DNA from: Methylomarinum sp. Ch1-1
GTDB taxonomy: Bacteria; Pseudomonadota; Gammaproteobacteria; Methylococcales; Methylomonadaceae
Direction: 5' to 3'
Length of the DNA stretch: 64,000 nucleotides
Assembly: GCF_030717995.2 (NCBI RefSeq)
Contig: NZ_CP157742.1
Location: 17,343 to 81,342, forward strand
In this document: positions 9,101-17,885 of the stretch, piece by piece
Position numbering within the stretch: position 1 is the first letter of the stretch
Layout of the letters: each line of letters starts with the position of its first letter
The notes under the pieces: model-generated
What the model was told of the DNA's origin: nothing
Database searches by the model: none
What the model saw: only the letters and a program-made list of their open reading frames with translations
Program-made: the position numbers and the translations under genes

Positions 9101-12100
9101 TGGTTTGTTCATGATCGGCTTGATGGACACTGCCGTCCGCGCGGGTGACTTGTTTGAGCCGGCCATTGCCGCGGTACTCGCGAACGCCGGTAAAGCCGCG
9201 TTCGTTGGCTTCGGTGGTCATCAAATGCCGGTGATCGTAGCCGAAACGCTTGAAAGCGCCGTCCGGGAAAGTGACCTGGATCAGGTTGTTGTCGTTGTCG
9301 AAGCGGAAGCGGGTCACCCGGCCGGCCGGGTCGGTAACTTTATCGAGTCGACCGTCGGTATAGGCGAAGACGGTTTGCAAATCCGCCGGGTCGGTGATCG
9401 TGGTCAACTGCCGGTCTCTGTTGTAGGCGTAGCGGGTGCGGTTGCCGTGACGGTCGACCACGTCGGTTTGCAGCCCTTCGGCGTTGAAGTGGATTTGCGT
9501 GCCGTTCTTTAAGGTGCGAGTAAAGCTGCCATCGTCGTTGGCAACCAGCGTTGAATAATCGCCTTCCGACGCGTCATAATCCGATGTGGTAATGAAATGG
9601 GCGTAACGGACGCGTGCTTGAGAAGAATTGTAAAAACCGAATTTTCCGGGTACGAAACTGTCCGCTACATCGAAAATGGTTTCGCCGTCGATGCGAATGA
9701 CGATGCGGCTGTCGCTATAGACCAACTCGTATTGATAGTCGGTATTGGGCCTCCAACCCAATCCTGAACCATATTGACTGGCTAATACTTCAAGGTTTTC
9801 CCCTGTATGTCTCCATAAGTCGGCATTGCCGCCCGTCACCCGGGACAGGGTAAATCCTTGCTGAGCCCCGCTTTGATAACGGCGCTTCCAATCAAACAAC
9901 AGAAATTCGTAATCGTTTGGGTGATCGCCGTTGCCGGATTGGGGGCTTTGATAGCCGAAAACAAAACCGATAAAGTCGTCATCGCTGCGGGTCTCCACTC
10001 GAAAACGACCGGTAATCGTGGTGTTAATTTGATTATCGGGACCGACGAAAAAGGATGGTTGTCCGTTGATGGTTTGCACGACGGATAAGCCGTCACCGGA
10101 GACTTGCCAATTGCCAGCGGATAATGGACCTTGTTGTTGCCATTGATTCAAGTCAAGGTTGACGCGCACACGATCGAAAACATCCTGCTGTCCGCTACCA
10201 TCGTAAATCAATACCCGGCCATCATTGTTTTGTTTCAGCCTGGAAACGCCGTTGATCCCCCAGCCTGCGCCATAAGGACTGGCTTGCTCATTGATGACGA
10301 CCATGGAATCGCGCAAGGTTGTCGAACGGCTTGAGCTGGCGAAATGGTTGGTCACCCTAATGTTATAAGGATAAATCCCCGTCGCCAATGAACTGGCGTC
10401 CAATAAAGAGACCGCACGCAGGGTTTCGTCGACGCTTTCGCTGAAACCACTGGTGGAAAGATAGCTGGGATTGTTTTGCCTTACGCCGCCGATAATGGCT
10501 TGATGGGATATCTTAGGCGGCACCGCAGAGCGACGAACGATGGTGGCGTCGAACGGTATGGCCGGATTAGGCCAGGCCCGACCACTGCGGTAACTAAAGC
10601 TGAGACGCCGACGTTTACCTTGACTGGCGTAGGAAGGCAGACTGAAGCCAGAATTCAGGCAACCGCTCTGTGTGGTCAAGGTCGAATTGGTGACCGTTTG
10701 ATCTTGGTCACAGGGGGAAACATGACTACCGGGCGCCTGGCTGGTGTTGTTGGCCTCGGGCGGCAAAACGCTATGCCAATCGGTGGCGCTGACGCCACCG
10801 GCAATCGTTTCAATGGACTGCCCGTCGGCCGATACCTGACCCGTCCCAACGATGACGAAGGCGCCCATTTCCGGATCGACCGACCAGATATCGACTTCAT
10901 TGCCCGGTACCAGGTGATCGATATTGGGGAAGGTCAGTGTGACCGGCTCGGTGAACGTGATGCCCACCGGTTGTATCGTGACCAGCAAGCCGGGGTCTAT
11001 CGTTTCCGGCATCGCCGCCGGCGCTAAGTTTCTCGGCACTTCGGAAATGGAAAACTGCCCGGTAAAATAGGAGCCGTCCGGATTCTTAGCGGTATATGGC
11101 GGCACGGTGAAGGAAACGCCCAGGTTGGGATTGGCGACCCGCGTTTCGATGGCCGGGTCGATCTGGGTCAGACTGTCGCGGTCGATGCGCGGCAGGTAGA
11201 ATGGTCGCGCTTCGTGGTTTTCCACATGCGCGATCAACGGGTATTGCTCGCGAAAACCGGCATAAGGGCCGCCGACCGGGGAATCCTGGGCGGTTGCCGC
11301 ATTAATATCCAAGACTTGCGTGCCGGCGGTCAGATTGCTGAGGGTAAAGTAGCCCTGGCTGTCGGAGCGTGCCGATGAACCGTTATGCCGAAACGATACC
11401 GTCGCTCCGACAATCGGCGTCACGATACCCTGCTGATAATCGTTGGCGTCCAACAACCGTCCACGGAAGCGCGTGGGAGCGCTCTCATCGACGGCCGGCA
11501 CCGTGATCGCTACGGTCTGCTGGTCGCTGGCCCGGCCGTCGCTGACCGTGAAGGTCAACGCATGAACGCCGACTTCATTGACGTCGGGCTTGAACACGAA
11601 TCGGCCGCTAGCGGCATCGAGACTGGCGCCGGGCGGCAAGGGTAAATCCAGCACCGAATAACGGAGCGTATCGCCGTCGCTATCGCTGGCGCTTAAATCG
11701 AATGTCAGTGTGCTGCCCAGCGGCGCGCTGACATTGTCGATAGGCTCGAGAATCGGCGGCGCATTGGGCTGCAGGGCGCTAATCGTCACCTGGCTCTGGG
11801 CGCTGTCCAATTGGCCGTCATTGACCACCAGACCGGCGACATAGTTGCCTTCGACATCGGCGCTGAAAGCGGCCGAGGCGGACGAGGCATTGCTTAAAAC
11901 AGCCTGGCTGGCCGAGGGTTTGGCGATCAATGTCCAGCGATAATTCAGCGCATCGCCGTCGTCATCGAACGAGCCGCCGCCGTCCAACGTCACCGATGCG
12001 CCGACCGCGACGGTTTGGTTGATGCCAGCATCGGCGAACGGCGCGTTATTGACGTTGCCGGTGATTGCCACGGTCACCACCCCACCCGGTTTGCCTTGCA

Positions 12101-12575
12101 GTTGCACGCTCAGTTCATTGACCGAAGCCAGCGTCACCGGAACGCTGATAATGTCGGTGTTTTGATTGAAATTGTGAGGCCCAACCACCACGGCGCCGTT
12201 TAGCGTGATCGTGCTGCTGCTGGCGAAACTGCCGATCGCCTCATCGTCTTCCAGGCCGCCATTGTAGACAGTTAAAACAAAGCGGCCATTGAGATGTTCG
12301 GTGAAAAACGTGCGCTTTTCGGTGACCGGGGCACCGCTGGCCCGGCTAAAATGCGCCGGCTCGAAGGCGGTCACCGTTTCGGCCTGAACCAAGCTCCAGC
12401 ATGACAGCATTAACAGCGTCAAGATCCCCAACATCATCGCCGTCAGCGCGGACGCTAAAGCCGCAACATCCGCCGACAGGGACGCGTAAAAAACGGCGTC
12501 GCCGCTTAAAGATTTGGAACAATTTGAAGAACGAACAGACCGAGACTGAATGCGTGGCGCCAATAGCTTTAACAT
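6138..12575 (-). CDS. Large Rhs/YD-repeat protein with C-terminal HNH nuclease
   Basis: This is a 2145-residue polymorphic toxin. Residues about 45-65 form a hydrophobic signal segment ending LVQA. Then come a PKD-like domain (about 170-265), a cadherin-like domain (270-360), a carboxypeptidase-regulatory-like domain (365-430), and a long YD-repeat shell from about residue 1080. The Rhs core end RYYDPELGRYITSDPIGLNG lies near residue 1965. The tail has CANGCGTDIDASNSAGHH and CLHCHKELH, a zinc-coordinating HNH DNase motif. The ATG follows GGGAAGCG. The domain order suits an exported shell that delivers the nuclease to a neighbouring cell. Confidence 0.9.
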   Translation of the reverse strand: MLKLLAPRIQSRSVRSSNCSKSLSGDAVFYASLSADVAALASALTAMMLGILTLLMLSCWSLVQAETVTAFEPAHFSRASGAPVTEKRTFFTEHLNGRFVLTVYNGGLEDDEAIGSFASSSTITLNGAVVVGPHNFNQNTDIISVPVTLASVNELSVQLQGKPGGVVTVAITGNVNNAPFADAGINQTVAVGASVTLDGGGSFDDDGDALNYRWTLIAKPSASQAVLSNASSASAAFSADVEGNYVAGLVVNDGQLDSAQSQVTISALQPNAPPILEPIDNVSAPLGSTLTFDLSASDSDGDTLRYSVLDLPLPPGASLDAASGRFVFKPDVNEVGVHALTFTVSDGRASDQQTVAITVPAVDESAPTRFRGRLLDANDYQQGIVTPIVGATVSFRHNGSSARSDSQGYFTLSNLTAGTQVLDINAATAQDSPVGGPYAGFREQYPLIAHVENHEARPFYLPRIDRDSLTQIDPAIETRVANPNLGVSFTVPPYTAKNPDGSYFTGQFSISEVPRNLAPAAMPETIDPGLLVTIQPVGITFTEPVTLTFPNIDHLVPGNEVDIWSVDPEMGAFVIVGTGQVSADGQSIETIAGGVSATDWHSVLPPEANNTSQAPGSHVSPCDQDQTVTNSTLTTQSGCLNSGFSLPSYASQGKRRRLSFSYRSGRAWPNPAIPFDATIVRRSAVPPKISHQAIIGGVRQNNPSYLSTSGFSESVDETLRAVSLLDASSLATGIYPYNIRVTNHFASSSRSTTLRDSMVVINEQASPYGAGWGINGVSRLKQNNDGRVLIYDGSGQQDVFDRVRVNLDLNQWQQQGPLSAGNWQVSGDGLSVVQTINGQPSFFVGPDNQINTTITGRFRVETRSDDDFIGFVFGYQSPQSGNGDHPNDYEFLLFDWKRRYQSGAQQGFTLSRVTGGNADLWRHTGENLEVLASQYGSGLGWRPNTDYQYELVYSDSRIVIRIDGETIFDVADSFVPGKFGFYNSSQARVRYAHFITTSDYDASEGDYSTLVANDDGSFTRTLKNGTQIHFNAEGLQTDVVDRHGNRTRYAYNRDRQLTTITDPADLQTVFAYTDGRLDKVTDPAGRVTRFRFDNDNNLIQVTFPDGAFKRFGYDHRHLMTTEANERGFTGVREYRGNGRLKQVTRADGSVHQADHEQTIGLVDADSAFGSADNPAPVVRPEAAISVFTDGEGHSKYSNTDSFGRLIRRTDANHLTTVIDRDGDGNPIRTHRPDQLSYIDRVFDEAGNLISVTESYNNATTRYSYDPVFNLLTSVTEANQMALDASQRKATRYVRNPANGNLETLINALGHETHFDYNHAGQVVEIVDPNGLATSYHYNAQGLPDTITETPPSGGGLNRVTTLIYHADGQVKTLTTPDHITLTLDYDPRGRLISVSDPLHQRIDYRYDAAGNPTRINSVNGDGSLAATVAQRFDALSRLRNTVQPHISGQDSVQQSDYDQADNLALLINANGQPTDFDYDPGNRLIKRIDARLGVTDYAYDDNGHLNQVIAPNGAQTDYQVDPLGRIRQEVSPDRGVIDYRYDLNDNLIEATDARGISVRYEYDELNRLIAIQYPEDAREDVILTYDTCAFGIGRLCRISDEAGDSQLAYDAYGNLTAITEHRDGTDYSQFFQYDAGHRLIAQTLPSGRTLHYDRDSLGRVERITTTVAGVSQIILDHIGYDASHRITGRDFGNGLGETRRYDLQGRLVSQTLGSGQDTVFSYDANSNLLTRNTTANRHAYQYDELDRLQSEVNNGAEIGYQYDENGNRLLRSEGKQSSVYDFTLGGNQLETIDNQLLTYDAAGHLIRDAQGRTFVYNNAGRLTAIQQNGVTVAEYRYHGNGQRSHKLIGATVIHYHYDLLGNLISETNADGSARKDYVWLGSEPVAQIDRTASGETLHYLHSDHLHTPRLATDASRSITWRWESQAFGDSQPQSFGATVNLRFPGQYYDAESGLYYNWHRYYDPELGRYITSDPIGLNGGLNTYGYVGGNPLIYSDPKGLIWDILDFGFFAQSLYEYYQCSSTDNAINLGLDAIGLFPGIPALGTLRRIDDAVDVTKGAKLPKPPTGPGTVPKSERDPKRLFTPSEREAKRAEQGNKCANGCGTDIDASNSAGHHIERHADGGKTVPENHAEVCLHCHKELHSGN

Positions 12576-12817
12576 ACGCTTCCCTTTATCCTTGATGGTT
12601 GATTTTGCTTCCCGTCATCCTGTGTAGATGCGCTGGGGATTAACATGAGTGCGAGAAATTAAAGCACAACATCCTTTCGACGGCTGTCAGTCTTGGCTGA
12701 AATTTATGTCTGTAAATGCTGAAAATATGTAGAAATGCCGGATGATTCACAATAATCACCGGCATTGAAGGATTGCTACCTCGTCTTCGCGCCTTACGAG
12801 GTTATGATTATTCACCG
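12576..12817. other. Upstream region of the Rhs gene
   Basis: About 240 bp lie between the Rhs start and the 3' end of the group II intron. The segment should hold the Rhs promoter on the minus strand, but no clear -35/-10 pair stands out. No gene is seen. Confidence 0.4.
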
Positions 12818-12950
12818 GTTGAGTAGACCGGTTTCTTTCGACCAAATAACATCGTACTTGCCATGCTTCTCTGGAACGCCCCGCCGCACGCGGCTACTAC
12901 GTGATTGCAAATCGTTTGTTATTTCATCAATTGTTACCAAGCCCCTCACA

Positions 12951-12983
12951 GAACCGTGCTTGCGCTATTTACGCACACGGCTC
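12951..12983 (-). ncRNA. Group II intron domain V
   Basis: The minus strand reads GAGCCGTGTGCG and ends GCAAGCACGGTTC. This is the paired catalytic hairpin of domain V, with the conserved AGC triad region in GAGCC. The apical loop (TAAATA) is not the common GNRA tetraloop. Confidence 0.8.
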
Positions 12984-13008
12984 CTCATTAAGAACCCTAT
13001 TCACGGAT

Positions 13009-14328
13009 TCAGAATAGATTCACCAAGATTTTAGGTTTCGGCAGTGGAAAACGCGCTAACAATAGAGCAAACTTTGCCCAACTACAGCAGTTTCTCCGGC
13101 CTCGCCGATTCAGCCATTTGTGTAGAATGCGTTGCACTTGATAAAAGTACAGGTTTATTCCTCGACTGTTATCGGTGACGCCATAGTAGCCGTAATGGCC
13201 TCGCAGTTTGCGGGCGGTTCGCTTGAGTATTTCGGCGGTCGGCAGGTTTCGGTTTGCCTTAAGCCATGCACGGTAGGCTTTCAGCTTCGCCGTTAGGCGT
13301 TTACCGATCGTCTTCCGCTTCATCCGAAAGCGTTTTCCGTCTCGCGTCCGTGTACAGTAGTGGGTAAACCCCAGAAAATCAAAGGTCACCGCCTTTTCGC
13401 CACGCGCTCTCGCACGTTTGACCGCTAACGGGCCAAATTCAATGCATTGCGTTTTCTCCGGTGCTAACGTCAGCCCAAACAGGGCGAGCCGTGCTTCTAG
13501 CTCGTTCCGGAATCGTTTGGCATCCGCTTCCTGCTGGAAGCAGACGACAAAGTCGTCCGCATAGCGTATCATTCGGACGACTCCACCGCAGCTTTTCGCA
13601 AACTTGCGGGTCATCCACAAGTCTAGGCTGTAGTGCAAATAGAGATTGGCTAGCAAGGGCGATATCACACCACCTTGCGGCGTGCCTGTTTCACTGGCTT
13701 TAAACTGTCCGTCTTCGACGATACCCGCTTTCAAGAAGCGTTTGATGTAGCGCAATACGCGTTTGTCGGCGATACGATGCGCGAGAAAAGCCATCAGCTG
13801 CTCTTGGTCTACCGTATCGAAAAAGCCTTTTATATCGGCTTCCACAATGTGGTTTATCGGTCGATTTTCGACTGTTTGGCTTAACGCTCGCAGCGCATCA
13901 TGACAGCTTTTACCCGGCCTGAATCCATACGAGTCGTCTATAAAGTCTTGCTCATAGATAGCCTGTAAGATTTTGACCAGCCCGGCTTGCACCAGTTTGT
14001 CTTCCAGCGCCGGTATCCCTAAGGGCCTTAACTTATCAGTCCCGGGCTTGGGGATGTAAACCCGTTGCACCGGTTGGGGTATGTAGGCCATTCGGTGCAG
14101 TTTATCAACTAGCTGCTGAAGATTTTCCAGTAAGTTGTTCTCATACTGTTGCTTGGTGACTCCATCAATACCTGACGCAGCATGATTCCTCAGCGCGTCA
14201 AAGCATCCCCATAACATTTCCACTGTCATCAGATGAAACAAGCTGGTGAACTGACAGTTCGGTTCGTTACGGGCTTTCTCCGCTATACGTTGCAGTTTCG
14301 TGGTTACCGTTTCTTCGTTTCTGGGCAC
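13009..14328 (-). CDS. ltrA: Group II intron reverse transcriptase/maturase
   Basis: This 439-residue protein has the RT palm motifs in order: HAASGIDGVT, RVYIPKPGTDKLRPLGIP, ADIKGFFDTVD, TPQGGVISPLLANL and the catalytic MIRYADDFVV. The maturase/thumb region follows with FDFLGFTHY and RKLRGHYGYYGV. There is no C-terminal HNH endonuclease, so this is an endonuclease-lacking type. The frame is intact and lies inside the RNA between domains I-III and domain V. It would help splice the intron and reverse transcribe it at new sites. Confidence 0.92.
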   Translation of the reverse strand: MPRNEETVTTKLQRIAEKARNEPNCQFTSLFHLMTVEMLWGCFDALRNHAASGIDGVTKQQYENNLLENLQQLVDKLHRMAYIPQPVQRVYIPKPGTDKLRPLGIPALEDKLVQAGLVKILQAIYEQDFIDDSYGFRPGKSCHDALRALSQTVENRPINHIVEADIKGFFDTVDQEQLMAFLAHRIADKRVLRYIKRFLKAGIVEDGQFKASETGTPQGGVISPLLANLYLHYSLDLWMTRKFAKSCGGVVRMIRYADDFVVCFQQEADAKRFRNELEARLALFGLTLAPEKTQCIEFGPLAVKRARARGEKAVTFDFLGFTHYCTRTRDGKRFRMKRKTIGKRLTAKLKAYRAWLKANRNLPTAEILKRTARKLRGHYGYYGVTDNSRGINLYFYQVQRILHKWLNRRGRRNCCSWAKFALLLARFPLPKPKILVNLF

Positions 14329-14806
14329 GTTCGGTATGTCTCCTTAACGTTGTTTCTTAATGTAACGGTCTTCCCTCCCGCAGCATTACCCGCGTTCATC
14401 GGTACTACACCGTTATCCGACTACCTATAGGCATTTGTCTTTCTTACTTTATGATCGCTTGTCCGACATACTCGCTTCCTTGTGAGACCTGATAGGTTCT
14501 CCCAGGTTGCCGTTTATTCCCGGTGTCCAGCATGCCATGCTCTTCGACCCCGGAGAGGCAGAGTAAGACTTGTCATGACGCCTTACTCTGTGTTGATTTC
14601 CGCATAGTTAACTACGTCATCCCTCTCTTGTCTCTGCTTTCGAGGCTCAATCACTTCAGCTTTCGCTTACGGCCTGTTGTCTTGAGTTGCTTTGTGCTTA
14701 ATCTTTGGGGTTACCCCCGCCGACCCAAAGACTCTACCCAGTGGCTGACCGGCCTTCTGGGACGGGATTCTCGCCCGCTGGAATAAACGACCTTGCCTGG
14801 CCGCAC

Positions 14807-16502
14807 TAACTACTCACCCCTAAAAAAAGTCAAAAAAAGACTTGACAGGTTTTTCGGTGCAAAAAAGACGTTTTCCGAAATAGGGACGAATGTCCCCTCA
14901 ATTCGCCATGTCTATCACGCTCCTGGGATTTTGTGACAGTCACGCAAGGCCTGTTTCAAAATGTTGTTTTTCGTTCGCTCAGCGAGCGCTCTGAAGGTCG
15001 AAAAAAGGCCATGCGATAATAGCGTCATGAAAACAGACGTAGTCATAGCGAATGGCAAACCTTGATAAAACCTCAGTGCGACAGGAACTCGATCGGGTAA
15101 AAGCCGATTTTGAAGCGCTCCGGACGGCCGGTAAAGTCACGCCGGAAAGTCTGGCGGTGATGAACAGTCTGTTTATGATTGTCGAGCTGATTTTAGCGAT
15201 TTTCCTGGAAAGGACAACCCGGAAGGATAATCGGAACTCCAGCCTGCCTTCGTCACAAACGGGCCCGGATGATTCGGCGCTCGTGTCGGGAAGCCAAGGC
15301 AAAGGAAAGCGACTGGATAAACGGAATGCGGTCAATTCGCGCACCGTCGAAACGGTCAGCGTGTCGACGGTGTCGACCTGCGAGGTGTGCGGTGAGTCCT
15401 TAACGGACGTGCCTTGCCGGCATCATGAACGGCGCACCAAGATCGATATCGTGTTCGAGAAAGTGGTCGAACACGTCGATGCCGAGGTGAAGACCTGCCC
15501 GGTCTGCCAAACCATGGTGAAAGGCCGGTTTCCCGATGACTTGGCAGGGCCCCTGCAATACGGCGATGGGCTGAAAGCGTTCGCGACCAACCTATTAGTC
15601 GGTCAGATGGTTGCCTTGAATCGGGTTCAACAGCTAATCGGGGCGATGATGGACACGGTGATCGCCGAAGCCACTTTGCTGAACTGGGTGTTACGCTGTC
15701 ATCAAGCGCTGGAGGCCTGGGAACAACAAGCCATTGAACAGCTATTGGCCGCCCCCGTGATGTATGTGGATGAAACCTCGCTACGAGTCGACCGAAAAAA
15801 CCAGTGGATTCATGTCTATGCGGCAGGTAGCGTCACCCTCAAGCGACTCCATCGAAAGCGGGGCAAAGCCGCGATTGAAGCCATTCACATCATTCCGCGT
15901 TATGGCGGGGTGATTGTGCATGATTGCTGGGCCTCTTATTTTGCGTATGAGGATTGCAAGCATGGCCTGTGCGGATCGCACTTGTTACGTGAGCTGACGT
16001 TTATCGTGGATGCCCACCAGTATCGCTGGGCGAAAAATATGAAGCGGCTGTTACAGGAGACTTGCGTTCAGGTCTCTAAAAAGGAAGAGAAATGTCTGTC
16101 CGACCGGGAACTGGCCAACTTGCAAAAGCGCTATCGCGCGACTCTCACCCGGGGTGAAAAGGAATTGCCGCCGATTCCGCCCAAGCCCAGCGGCAAGCGC
16201 GGTAAAATCGCCAAGTCTGATGCGCATAATTTGTGGGAGCGCTTGAAAACCCATGAAGCGTCCGTGCTGCTCTTCGCCCGCCATCCCGCCGTGGCATTCA
16301 CCAACAACCGGGCCGAACAGGACTTGAGAATGGCCAAGGTCAAGCAAAAGGTCTCCGGCTGCTTTCGGTCCGAAGACTATGCTCATGCCTATTGCCGGAT
16401 TTCCAGTTATTTACAGACCATGGCCAATAAAGGCTATAACCCGCTGACCGCCATTCAATTAGCATTGGCGGGGAAGGCTTGCGAGTGAGGGGCGAGTAGT
16501 TA
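14807..16502 (+). mobile_element. IS66-family element (single-ORF type)
   Basis: The ends TAACTACTCACCCC (from 14807) and GGGGCGAGTAGTTA (to 16502) are inverted repeats with one mismatch. They enclose one transposase gene of the IS66 superfamily. Accessory tnpA/tnpB genes of classic IS66 are absent, as in ISBst12-like elements. The left end directly touches the group II intron. Confidence 0.75.
15052..16488 (+). CDS. IS66-family transposase
   Basis: This 478-residue protein has an N-terminal coiled segment and a zinc-binding pair (CEVCGESL and CPVCQ). The DDE catalytic core has its first aspartate in PVMYVDETSLRV, the second in GGVIVHDCWASYF, and the glutamate in FTNNRAEQDLRMAKVKQKVS followed by SGCFRS. 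This is the standard order for IS66 TnpC/ISBst12 transposases. The frame is complete. The lysine/proline-rich insert before the last motif (PPIPPKPSGKRGKIAK) is also usual for the family. Confidence 0.92.
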   Translation: MANLDKTSVRQELDRVKADFEALRTAGKVTPESLAVMNSLFMIVELILAIFLERTTRKDNRNSSLPSSQTGPDDSALVSGSQGKGKRLDKRNAVNSRTVETVSVSTVSTCEVCGESLTDVPCRHHERRTKIDIVFEKVVEHVDAEVKTCPVCQTMVKGRFPDDLAGPLQYGDGLKAFATNLLVGQMVALNRVQQLIGAMMDTVIAEATLLNWVLRCHQALEAWEQQAIEQLLAAPVMYVDETSLRVDRKNQWIHVYAAGSVTLKRLHRKRGKAAIEAIHIIPRYGGVIVHDCWASYFAYEDCKHGLCGSHLLRELTFIVDAHQYRWAKNMKRLLQETCVQVSKKEEKCLSDRELANLQKRYRATLTRGEKELPPIPPKPSGKRGKIAKSDAHNLWERLKTHEASVLLFARHPAVAFTNNRAEQDLRMAKVKQKVSGCFRSEDYAHAYCRISSYLQTMANKGYNPLTAIQLALAGKACE

Positions 16503-16643
16503 CCATTCACCATTTATTCCCGTTCTCGAGACGAGCGGCCATGCGTTAAATGTGAATGAAAATGAATAGGAATGATATTCTTACAGATCGAATGTTACAT
16601 ATGCTCGTGCATAGCAAGCTCTATTCGTAATAAAACGACTATG

Positions 16644-16815
16644 GCTAAAAAGAGGTTAGTGCATTTAACAATACAATCCGTAAACGTGATTTTTGCTCTT
16701 CCCCACTTCCTCCTTTGCCAGCCCTGTATTTGATCACGCCAATCTCCTGATTGAAACGAAAGCCACCATGATGAGAGGCGTTACGGAGCTGATTGTCAAT
16801 CATTCTCACATAACT
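16644..16815 (-). pseudogene. Unrecognised gene remnant on the minus strand
   Basis: An open frame reads YVRMIDNQLRNASHHGGFRF and continues IGVIKYRAGKGGSGEEQ before a stop. It has the composition of a real protein and faintly recalls HEPN-type regions, but I cannot assign it. No ribosome-binding site or complete domain is present. It lies just downstream of the IS66 element and may have been cut by it. Confidence 0.3.
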
Positions 16816-17030
16816 TCGTGAATGGTTGATTTGCTGTAAAGGGATTACATCTTCCAGCTTTATCGAGCTTTTTGTATTACTTCAATGTCATAGCTTCAAA
16901 TTGGTCAAATGCTCTACCTGTTATTACATTGTTAACATAGGCGGGTGTTTCAGCGAGGCTAGTAAATGCTTCAAAGACGTTGCCGTAAAATCTGCTAATA
17001 TCATCAAAGTGTCTGGATTAGGAGATTGCC
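16816..17030. other. Upstream region of the toxin-antitoxin remnant
   Basis: The segment holds GGAGATTGCC just before the antitoxin ATG, a usable ribosome-binding site. Nothing else can be assigned. Confidence 0.35.
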
Positions 17031-17339
17031 ATGACAAATAAACGTACAGACAGAATTGATCTTAGAGTCTATCCAGAGGCGAAAGAAGCGCTTCAAGCGG
17101 CGGCATTACGGCATAAATCGGTCAGCGAATTTATCCTTGATAGTGCTTTGGATACTGCCGATGAAGTTTTGGCCGACCGTCGCCATTTCGGGTTGAATGC
17201 TGAGCAATGAAAGGCCTTACAGGTTGCTCTTGATTCCCCGCCCCGCCCATTACCACGTATTGAGAAACTCATGCAGGAGCCGGGGATTTTTGATCGACCC
17301 AGAATAGACCACCTATCGAAAAATTCGACCGTCGTCATG
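17031..17339 (+). pseudogene. DUF1778 (TacA-like) antitoxin with premature stop
   Basis: The frame starts MTNKRTDRIDLRVYPEAKEA, the ribbon-helix-helix start of DUF1778 antitoxins, and continues LRHKSVSEFILDSALDTA. At 17208-17210 an in-frame TGA replaces the tryptophan expected after AEQ. The reading frame resumes as KALQVALDSPPRPLPRIEKL and ends at a TAG near 17342. The lost part is the toxin-neutralising tail, so the antitoxin is probably inactive unless the stop is read through. Confidence 0.7.
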
Positions 17340-17800
17340 ATATAGATTCCTTCGATTGTGGACAGGAAAACCTGAATCGATATTTACAGCGCTACGCTTT
17401 GATGAGTCAGCGGTCCGGTGCTGCCCAGACATATGTTGGCGTGGCGGATGAAGAAGTCATAGGTTATTACTCACTTGTCGTGAGCAATGTCACTTACGGT
17501 GATGCTTCCGCACGCTTGAAAAAAGGACTATCCCGCAACCCGGTTCCCGTTATGTTGCTCGCCCGCCTGGCGACCAATCTTGATTGGCAAGAAAAAGGTG
17601 TTGGAGCCGGGTTGCTAAGGGACGTCATGCAACGCACCGTCCAAGTGGTCGATATTGCAGGTGTTCGGGCGTTTATAGTCCATGCGAAGGATGATAAAGC
17701 GGAAGCTTTTTATGAGCATGTTGATTTTATTCCCTCACCGACTGATCCATACCATCTTTATCTTTTAATCACAGACATCAGAAAAACGATGCAGAATTGA
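17303..17800 (+). pseudogene. GNAT-family acetyltransferase toxin (TacT-like), start lost
   Basis: The frame reads PPIEKFDRRHDIDSFDCGQE, the usual N-terminus of TacT-type toxins, then the acetyl-CoA binding region LLARLATNLDWQEKGVGAGL (R/QxxGxG/A pattern) and AFIVHAKDDKAEAFYEHVDF. These toxins acetylate aminoacyl-tRNA. No ATG, GTG or TTG lies in frame between the upstream stop and PPIEK. Starting at ATG 17402 would remove about 35 conserved residues. A frameshift at the very start probably inactivated it together with its antitoxin. Confidence 0.6.
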
Positions 17801-17847
17801 TTGGTTCTATTGTGCCCTCCTCTCCGAAAAAGGAAGGGTTTCAAGTG

Positions 17848-17885
17848 GGTTTCAGGACAAACCGTTCTTTTGGTCAGATGACCCC
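17848..17885 (-). repeat. Solitary Tn3-type terminal repeat, second type
   Basis: On the minus strand it reads GGGGTCATCTGACCAAAAGA then ACGGTTTGTCC. This matches the outer part of the transposon ends at 27296 and 53881 (CCAAAAGAACG-TTTGTCC). Its orientation implies a lost element lying to its left. Confidence 0.6.

Larger units (their letters stand above)
12818..14806 (-). mobile_element. Group II intron with reverse transcriptase
   Basis: On the minus strand the intron starts GTGCGGCCAGGC at 14806, the GUGCG-type 5' end of group II introns. It contains the reverse transcriptase frame, then domain V at 12951-12983, and a likely 3' end GGTCTACTCAAC at 12818. About 130 nt separate domain V from this 3' end, more than the usual 40-60 nt of domain VI, so that boundary is uncertain. 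The 5' exon is the terminal repeat of the neighbouring IS66 element. Confidence 0.75.

Noticed and set aside
7008..9512. Long open frames antisense to the large Rhs gene
   Set aside because: They arise from the GC-rich YD-repeat codon pattern on the other strand, with no ribosome-binding sites or recognisable domains.
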